A stretch of 64,000 nt of DNA from Adiantum capillus-veneris (taxonomy: Eukaryota > Streptophyta > Polypodiopsida > Polypodiales > Pteridaceae). The position numbers and the translations under genes are program-made. This document shows, one piece after another, positions 57,374 through 64,000 of the stretch (positions within the stretch are counted from its first letter, which is position 1; each line of letters starts with the position of its first letter). Under the pieces are notes generated by a model. That model saw only the letters and a program-made list of their open reading frames with translations. It did no database searches and was not told the DNA's origin. Location: assembly GCA_014529385.2 (NCBI GenBank), contig CM043965.1:59800433-59864432 (forward strand), given 5' to 3'.

Positions 57374-59524
57374 TTAATCAGCTTCATTAAAATCATCATC
57401 AGACATATCATCTGATGTATACATAACATGATCCTCTGGAGGCGGGCCTGAATGGGAATCTTCAAGAACAATCTTGCCTTCTCGCTTCTTGAACAGCTTG
57501 ATCCTTTTTCCTGCAATAGGCACTTTAAGCATATTACCATCTAGTTCACATAATTGATATGTCGCATTATCAAAAACATGTTGCACTACATATGGTCCAA
57601 ACCACCGTTTAACCATTTTCCGCATAGCAGAGTATTGGTTCTCCAAGCTACTGTCTCATAGACAAGTACCCAATCACCATCTTTGACAACATGTGGTCCT
57701 AGTCTATGCTTTCCATCAAATGCTACCTTATTCTGCAATCTTGCCTCCTTAAGCTTGTCTCTAGCCTACTCAATATCCTCTTGACGCCTCTCAAGCTGGC
57801 GAATACGTAGAGCAAGCAAGTCTTCAGTAGACATATCTTCTTCCCATGGCATTATGGTCCAAGTTGTAACTGCTTCCTCTGTAGGCATAATGGGTTTTTA
57901 CCCATGCATCAATTCGAACGACATAAATCCTGTAACTAAACTGTGTGTAGTGTGATCAGCCCACAAAGCAAATGGCAAGAGTTTAGGCCAATCACCAATA
58001 TGTCCTTCACATGCCTTTGCTAAAGCTTTAGCAATAGGCGGATGTCCTCTTTCACTCTTCCCGTTACCTTCTGGATTATATGTTGTGGTGAGGGCGAGTT
58101 TAATGCCCATATGAGCAAAAAACTCTCGAGCTTCATCTGCATCCAGCTCCCCTCTATCTCCAGTAATTCTTCCAAGACATCCATACCTAGAGATAACATC
58201 TTCAAGCAAAAACTTGCATTCTGAACTTGTAGCTTTGGTACGCAAAGCTCTGCCTTCAACCTGATTTGTAAGATCTTCCTTGGCAAGGACAATATATCTC
58301 ATCTTCCACACTCCTACTGGCATTGTAATAAGGTCCACCACCCACTTGTAGTGCATAGCCAGTGGATAGGTGGGATGCAACCCAATTCTATGTCACACAT
58401 TAGAGTACTGTTGACATATTAACCATAATTCCACAAATTGAACCACATCTTTGTACATACCTCTCCACCAATATCGGTCTTTAATCTTGACAAAGGTTGC
58501 CAAAACTCCTCTGTGTCTAGCCCATAGACTTTCATGAAACTCCTTAATCACCTGCTGTTGGGTTGCTTTGTCACAAATAATTTGTTGTGGTACCCCTCCT
58601 GGGCGCTTCTGTTGCTTCCATAAATGTCCGTCTTCCAAGAAATAGCCATAGGCCTTTTTCACGATCTTCTTGAATTCTTGATCACTCCATTCTTCTTGTC
58701 TAGTGAGAGTACTTAGGTAGCGGCCAATCATAAGCCACTCTCCATCATAAAACTCTTCAGAAAATACTTCAAAAACATGAGCAACACTACCACAGTTGGC
58801 ATGTAGATAAGAAGACGTGTAGAACTTCAAGCCAACATCATCACTCATGGTCAGCATCTCTTCTTCATCTTCAAACCTGGCTCTTGATAACATATCTGCA
58901 ACAGCGTTATCTCTACCTGCAATATGACAAAATTCAGGGTTAAGAGACTTGATATACGCTATCCATTGTAGCATGGCAATGTTCGGAGTAGAGCAATTTG
59001 CAATCATCCCAATCAGTGGCAAGCAATCTGTCTCTACCACAACGGAAGCTCCAATAAATTATTCTTTATCGGTCCTTAGAGCAGTAGCAATGCCCCAAAG
59101 TTCCCTCTTAACCTGTGGATATCCTCGTTGACGACCTGTTGGGCTAGTGTCAACTGTTAAAATAACTGGCCTGTCGCATTTATAATCAACTTTCCTCAAG
59201 GTCGGAGCCTCAAGAAGCATCTTCTTTAATTTCTTAATAGCTTGTGTGTGAACTTCTTCCCAAACAACTCTTACCTTTTTGTAGCAATTGATACAACACC
59301 TCTGCAACATGAGCAAAGTGTGGCAACCAAATACGATAGAACACACATGCGCCTAAGAATCGACAAACCTCAGTAACTGAAGAACATGTATCCTTCATCT
59401 TTTGGATTGCTTCGACTTTTGCTGGACTTGGCCTTCTTCCTTCAAAACTGCACATGTGTCCCACAATTAAGACCTCCTTAGCTTCAAAAGTCGATTTTTG
59501 ACCTGAAAGTGTTAACTTCTTCAA
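57374..59524 (-). pseudogene. Gypsy RT C-terminus, RNase H and integrase
   Basis: From 59524 leftwards: KKLTLSGQKSTF, LIVGHMCSFEGRRPSPAKVE and FLGACVFYRIW (RT end); RNase H ILTVDTSP, immediately followed by GRQRGYPQVKRELWGI, so about 30 residues in between are deleted, then VVETDCLPLIGM and HIAGRDNAVADMLSRAR; zinc finger HESLWARHRG and YWWRGMYKDV; integrase core WVVDLITMPVG, ITGDRGELDADEAREFF, then YNPEGNGKSERGH to 57898, and C-terminal RWFGPYVVQHVFDNATYQL, KVPIAGKRIKLF ending at 57374. It belongs to a gypsy lineage distinct from the others in this window. Confidence 0.85.
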
Positions 59525-59525
59525 G

Positions 59526-59619
59526 CCTTAGTAAACTTATGCCCTATGTTCTTTGGATCTCCTCTTCTTGTGCAGTGTCTCCTTAGTAAAATTATGCCCT
59601 ATGTTCTTTGGATCTCTGA
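59526..59619. repeat. ~55-bp tandem duplication at the RT deletion joint
   Basis: CTTAGTAAACTTATGCCCTA (59527) recurs as CTTAGTAAAATTATGCCCTA (59582), each followed by TGTTCTTTGGATCTC. Confidence 0.9.
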
Positions 59620-60937
59620 GTATAGGCTGTCGAGAAGCCTCTTTGATCATCCAATCACTTCTTTCTGGCAGCGGTGTAGCCACTGGCCTCACTTTCTTTG
59701 CAACAGTCTTGTATTTTGTCTCTACCTGTGCTTCAACAGTTTCACCTGAATCATCTTCAATATGCATAAGGGCTTCATATATACTTAACTCATCATACAT
59801 GTCCATTGAATGGACCTTGACCACTTCAGTTCCACTTTGTAACCTGCTTTGCCTAATCTCTTCAAGCTCTGACATAGTATCTACATAAGATACCTCTTCA
59901 AAGACTCTTGAAATCACATCATCGAATTCAAGCACATCACAACCCTGCAATCACTTTGGATACCTGAAACATAGTATTTTTCCCACTTTGGCAAATCATT
60001 AAATTTTTTGAAATAGACTGAACCTTCAGATGTTAACCCCAAAAACCCCGAAGAGAAAGCTTCTCTTTGCAAGAACTTCTCCTCACTTGTACCACCATAG
60101 TCCCGCTTAATAATGCACTCCGAGAAAATCCTGTGCAAACCTGTGTTCTCTAAACTCCTTGAGTATCTTTGGCATTGGACAATCACGTAGACTGTCCTTA
60201 TTCCTAGCATGGTCAACACATACAGTCAAGAATTGCACTACTTTCTTACCATCACTGCTCCGAACCCTGGCATAGGCCGAGCCATCATCCAACACTTTGG
60301 TTTCCATTCGCACAGCCGTAATGTATGGTTGCCCCAAAATTAAAGGATAAGACGAATGCTCCTGTATAAAGAAGTTTTGCTCATCACAGACATCCCCTAT
60401 AGTTACCTTAACATTGGCACATGCACCATAGAGGTCGCCTGGAAGCATATTGGCAGCTCGAAACCGCCAACCATGGTCCACATCAATAGGCCATTTCCCC
60501 TTCTTGTGCAAGCTTTTAGCCATCAAATTGATATCCGATCCATGATCTATGAGTGCTAAGACCGGTTCTTCGATGTCGCCAAGCTTTACAACAGCTTCGG
60601 TTGTTGCTCTTGCCCAATGAGTCCTTGAAAAGTGACTTCTTGGTATGCTTTCACTATATTCATCTTCATTGAAATGAACATGCGTTACCTCAGGTACAGT
60701 TGGATTTGACACCACCACAGACCTCGACTCTTCTTCTTCTTCAAGATTCGCCAAATACTCTTCATAGTCGTCTAGATTTGCTTCAATGTGGCGTACCGCC
60801 TGGCTCTTCACTGACTCCGGCTCCTGTTCACTTGGTATTTGCCACTTCCTTTTGATGATATCTATTATCTCCTCATGAAACTCACGTTTGGCAATGCCTA
60901 ATATATCACCCCATGTGAGCTCCACCTTGCTATTCAA
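59537..60937 (-). pseudogene. Gypsy protease region and linker
   Basis: The frame 60107-60937 has an acidic N-terminal part, then VLALIDHGSDINLMAKSL, an aspartic-protease active site with D-H-G where D-S-G or D-T-G is usual, GDLYGACANVKVTIGD, and SSYPLILGQPYITA, the ILGxP/W flap-end motif. 59537-59950 continues with an acidic linker to a short pre-RT motif (PKNIGHNFTKETL). RT proper, including the YxDD site, is missing between this and 59524. Confidence 0.8.
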
Positions 60938-61599
60938 AATTCTCTCTTCAAAGACTTTCTTTAAATCTATAGCTAATTCAATATCAGACTTGAGCTTATA
61001 AGACCTTGCTTTTTGTCCTTAGGTGCCTCCTCCATCACCACTTCAGGAGTGGGCTTAGGAGCAAGACTTTATTCTTTCTTGCTGTTGAACCTCGTTGTCC
61101 TCATCGATGTCCTAGGAGCTTCTTCATCTCTTTTCTGCTTTTCCTCCACCATAGCCTCATTAGCTTGAGACTTCGCAACAATGAACGCATACACCGAGAG
61201 GGAATCCACTGGATCAGTCCACCCTGTGGTTTCTCAAATTGAATTCCCTACTTGCTGCAGCTTCCCATAATTTACCTGTCTAGTTTCTGCTGTCTTCAAA
61301 GCATAAGGCCATAATTGACCTTTGGTACCTACACCATCATCATCACCCTTCCCGCAGACTTTCAACCCATATGTAGCTGCCTCCACAAGAGCAACATTAT
61401 GCTGAATCTCTTCAACTATCTTCTTCATGCCGCCCCTACCAAAGTTCAGGCGGAGCATCTCACCTGTTGCCCTAAGGTGTATCTTCTCGTCCTTCCAGAA
61501 CACCACATTCCTTTTATATGCTTCATCAAAACCATCACATTCTTTAACATACTTGTGGTCTTCACTGTCACCAGGGATTTTAATTACGCGATGACGCAT
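60938..61599 (-). pseudogene. Gypsy gag remnant
   Basis: The reverse-strand ATG at 61597-61599 opens MRHRVIKIPGDSEDHKYVKE, basic, ending at 61234. Sequence to 60938 is Lys-rich with frameshifts. It is placed as gag by position before the protease; no zinc knuckle was recognised. No 5' LTR or primer-binding site is seen to its right. Confidence 0.45.
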
Positions 61600-61939
61600 T
61601 TTGTTAAATGTTAATTATTGTTGTTATTATCACTATTTTTTTCATGTTAATAACATATCTAATGTCATGACCTACGAAAACCGGTAGAAAACGTAGAACC
61701 GGCGGGACAACCAACAATCCCGGCAGGCCCATTATGTAACCCGGCGGGCCCGGCGGGACAAGCAAGAATCCCGCCGGACCCGTCATGTTCCCCCTCCATA
61801 TTTGGCGGCTCTATATAACCCTGTAGTAGACATCACATCACATCACCTCTTCCTCTAAATTTGGTCATCCTTTAAAATTTAGAAGAAAAACTAAAGGTAG
61901 AAAAATGAATAGTCTTTAAAAAAAATTAAAACTTAATGT
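61600..61939. promoter_or_regulatory. Possible promoter of the hAT gene
   Basis: A GC-rich stretch with repeated CCCGGCGGG motifs (61700-61790) precedes CTATATAA at 61811-61818 and a CATCACATCACATCAC tract. The spacing suits a plant TATA promoter reading rightwards into the transposase region. Inferred from sequence only. Confidence 0.35.
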
Positions 61940-62700
61940 AACTCTGATCATGGATCGTTAGTTCTTTTTGGGACTGAACTGATTCTTGAAAGGAGGTAGA
62001 AAGGTGAATTTTTGGGTCGGTATCTCTACATTTGGGATGGAATAATCTCATGTTTGGTTCACCGTTATATTTGCTAAATTGATTGCTATATTGATTAGAA
62101 CTTCTATCATGGGTCATTAGTTCTTTTTTGGACTGAACTGATTCTTGAAAAGAGATAGAAAGGTGAATCTTTGGGTCGATATCTCTACTTTTGGGATGGA
62201 TTGATCACATGTTTGATTCACCGTTGTATTTGCTTGCTATTCCGATTAGAGCTCCAATCTGCATGGGTCATTAGTTCTTTTTTGGACTGGACTGATTCAT
62301 GAAAGGAGGTAGAAAGGTGAATCTTTGGGTCGATATCTCTACTTTTGGGATGGACTGATCACATGTTTGATTCACCGCCGTATTTGCTTGCTATTCCGAT
62401 TAGAGCTCCAATCATGGGTCATTAGTTCTTTTTTGGACTGGACTGATTCATGAAAGGAGGTAGGAAGGTGAATCTTTGGGTCGATATCTCTACTTTTGGG
62501 ATGGACTGATCACATGTTTGATTCACCATTGTATTTGCTTGCTATTTCTATTAGAGCTCCAATCATGGGTCATTAGTTCTTTTTTGGACTGGACTGATTC
62601 ATGAAAGGGGTAGGAAGGTGAATCTTTGGGTCGATATCTCTACTTTTGGGATGGAGTGATCACATATTTGATTCACCGTTGTATTTGCTTGCTCATGTTT
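61940..62700. repeat. Five tandem copies of a ~151-160-bp unit
   Basis: The phrase (A/G)TTAGTTCTTTTT occurs at 61956, 62116, 62270, 62421 and 62572, giving spacings of 160, 154, 151 and 151. Units share GTCGATATCTCTACTTTTGG, GGATGGA and TGTTTGATTCACCG. Later copies are more alike. It lies between the TATA-like box and the transposase coding sequence. Confidence 0.9.
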
Positions 62701-62848
62701 GAGTAGATGGAGGTTTATTCCCTTCAGGATTCACTACTACGCTTGTGTGTGATATTGATTATAACTCTAATGTTTGGTTTGAATAATACTTGAAAGAAGA
62801 GATAGCATACTGAGCTATGTTTATTGGTATTTCAGGAATCCAATAAGT

Positions 62849-64000
62849 ATGTCTTCCACCGGGAATGTGAGCGGTGATGTTGGTGTCTCAAGCCTGGCTT
62901 CCTGGAGGAGACCTCCTACCTCGATGCCATGTCCTGCTTTGCAGGGCACCACTTCGTAGGGCAAGCGAAAGGCAGGTGGAAAAAGTCCAGGACCCGAGTG
63001 GAATTTTGCCACAAATTTAAATAAGTATCAAGATTGGAAATGTAACTTTTGTGGCGAAGAGAAATCTGAAGGAGCACCAAGAATAAGGGATCATTTGCTA
63101 GGTGGCAATACCAGAATCCAAGGAGGAAAGTGCAAGGGCTTAGGTGCATAAGAAGCAGCTATGCGCTTAAAAGCTTTAATTGGTAAGCTAATTTCCACGA
63201 GAAAAAGATCAAAACTCTCTACTTTCGACCATCACACCCCCGGTATCGATAAGATCAAACCAGTATGAGGGATCATTGGGTGTAAAGCCCACCAATGGAA
63301 GCACTCAAAGCAGGGAACCAACTTCTCATATCGATGGAACTACACCTCCAAACCATGGATCTCCTGACTTTAAGGTAGGATCGTCAAAAAGTAGACAGGC
63401 TAGCTTACAGACGAGCTTCAAAACGCTTGCCTTAGGAGAAGCACAACTTGCACTAGCTAAAACCGTCTATTTCACTGGGGGATCATTGGCCATTGTCACC
63501 CATGATGCATGGAAGTCAGCTTGGAAACGCATTGGGGAGTATGGTGCTAGATTTACCCCTCCAACATATCACCATATGAGAAACCAATTGTTGGATAAAT
63601 GTTACACAAGCACACAACAGGATATTCAAAGGGTAATATTAAATGCAATAGAACAATCTGGATACACCATAGTTAGTGATGGTTGGTCCAACGTTCAAAG
63701 GCGGCCATTGATCAACATCATGCTTGTATGTCCTCGTGGTGAATGTTTTATCAAAGATGTGGATAGCTCTGGTCAAATAAAGTCTAGCAGTTTTATAGCT
63801 GACATCATTGGCGACGTAGTTGAGAAACTTGGAAAAGAAAATGTCGTCCAAGTAATCATGGACAATGCCAAAAATTGCAGGGCTGCAGGTAGGATACTTG
63901 AAAGTTGCTTCTCTCACCTATATAGTGTTGGTTGCAGTACACACAGTTTGAACTTGGTATTGCAAGATTGGTACAAGAGGGAGGACACAGAGTGGTTCAA
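62849..64000 (+). pseudogene. hAT-superfamily transposase (BED + DUF659), runs off the window
   Basis: An ATG at 62849 follows a TTTCAG splice-acceptor-like site (62831-62836). A BED-type finger at 63035-63135 (WKCNFCGEE ... HLLGG ... KC) follows. Three in-frame stops lie near 62957, 63150 and 63267; after a frame change the frame is open from 63255 to the window end. It reads GEYGARFTPPTYHHMRNQLL, VSDGWSNVQRRPLIN (first catalytic Asp at 63678), VVQVIMDNAKNC (second Asp at 63861) and GCSTHSLNLVLQD (CxxH motif), the DUF659 core of plant hAT proteins. The third acidic residue and dimerisation domain lie beyond the window. Introns could explain some stops. Confidence 0.8.

Noticed and set aside
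60356-60559. Forward frame inside the protease region
   Set aside because: Antisense shadow of the gypsy protease.
61940-62700. Regularly spaced repeats that might suggest a CRISPR array
   Set aside because: The units are contiguous ~151-160-bp tandem copies without unique spacers, in plant DNA.

Overview
The window looks like repeat-dense nuclear DNA of a land plant with a large genome, most likely a seed plant. The reasons are degraded Ty1/copia and Ty3/gypsy elements nested in one another, a plant-type hAT transposase, remnants of a TIR-NB-ARC resistance gene and of a PPR gene, and many long CT/GT microsatellites. The species cannot be fixed from the sequence. I find no intact single-copy host gene, no tRNA or rRNA, no CRISPR array and no bacterial operon. 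Nearly every coding stretch carries stops or frameshifts.

Layout. 1-478 is the 3' end of a copia element (RNase H tail, polypurine tract, 143-bp LTR) sitting inside a reverse-strand gypsy integrase (479-1010). A 1.4-kb dispersed repeat (R1, three copies in the window) follows at 1011-2423, then a decayed reverse-strand copia pol (2555-4760) and a 42-bp coiled-coil-encoding minisatellite (5128-5380).

From 6743 to 50634 the window is organised as a large inverted duplication: left arm 6743-24892, spacer 24893-32278, right arm 32279-50634. Both arms carry, in mirror order, a copia RNase H remnant, a block of palindromic repeats, a CT/CA microsatellite, a gypsy gag, a candidate LTR between a polypurine tract and a primer-binding site, and a gypsy integrase remnant. 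Comparing the arms dates later events. The left arm gained a 1338-bp TTAA-flanked TIR element (9865-11202) and an 8.1-kb LTR element (14363-22485), and lacks most of pol. The right arm gained a 4.7-kb copia element (39801-44532), an antisense gag-protease fragment (44984-46072) and a 1.27-kb insertion (35611-36882). The spacer holds PPR, gypsy-protease and TIR-NB-ARC gene remnants.

The right end (50.6-64 kb) has another R1 copy, a copia RT remnant, a 6.2-kb reverse-strand gypsy element with a probable 1.95-kb 3' LTR and a missing RT core (55386-61599), and a hAT transposase gene that runs off the window (62849-64000), preceded by a TATA-like box and five tandem copies of a ~151-160-bp repeat.

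The most unusual item is the 8.1-kb LTR element. It has good LTRs, a tRNA-Asp-type primer-binding site, a polypurine tract and a 5-bp target duplication, but no recognisable gag or pol. Instead it has a ~3-kb broken reading frame whose first part is a two-fold repeat of a ~312-residue unit that I do not recognise.
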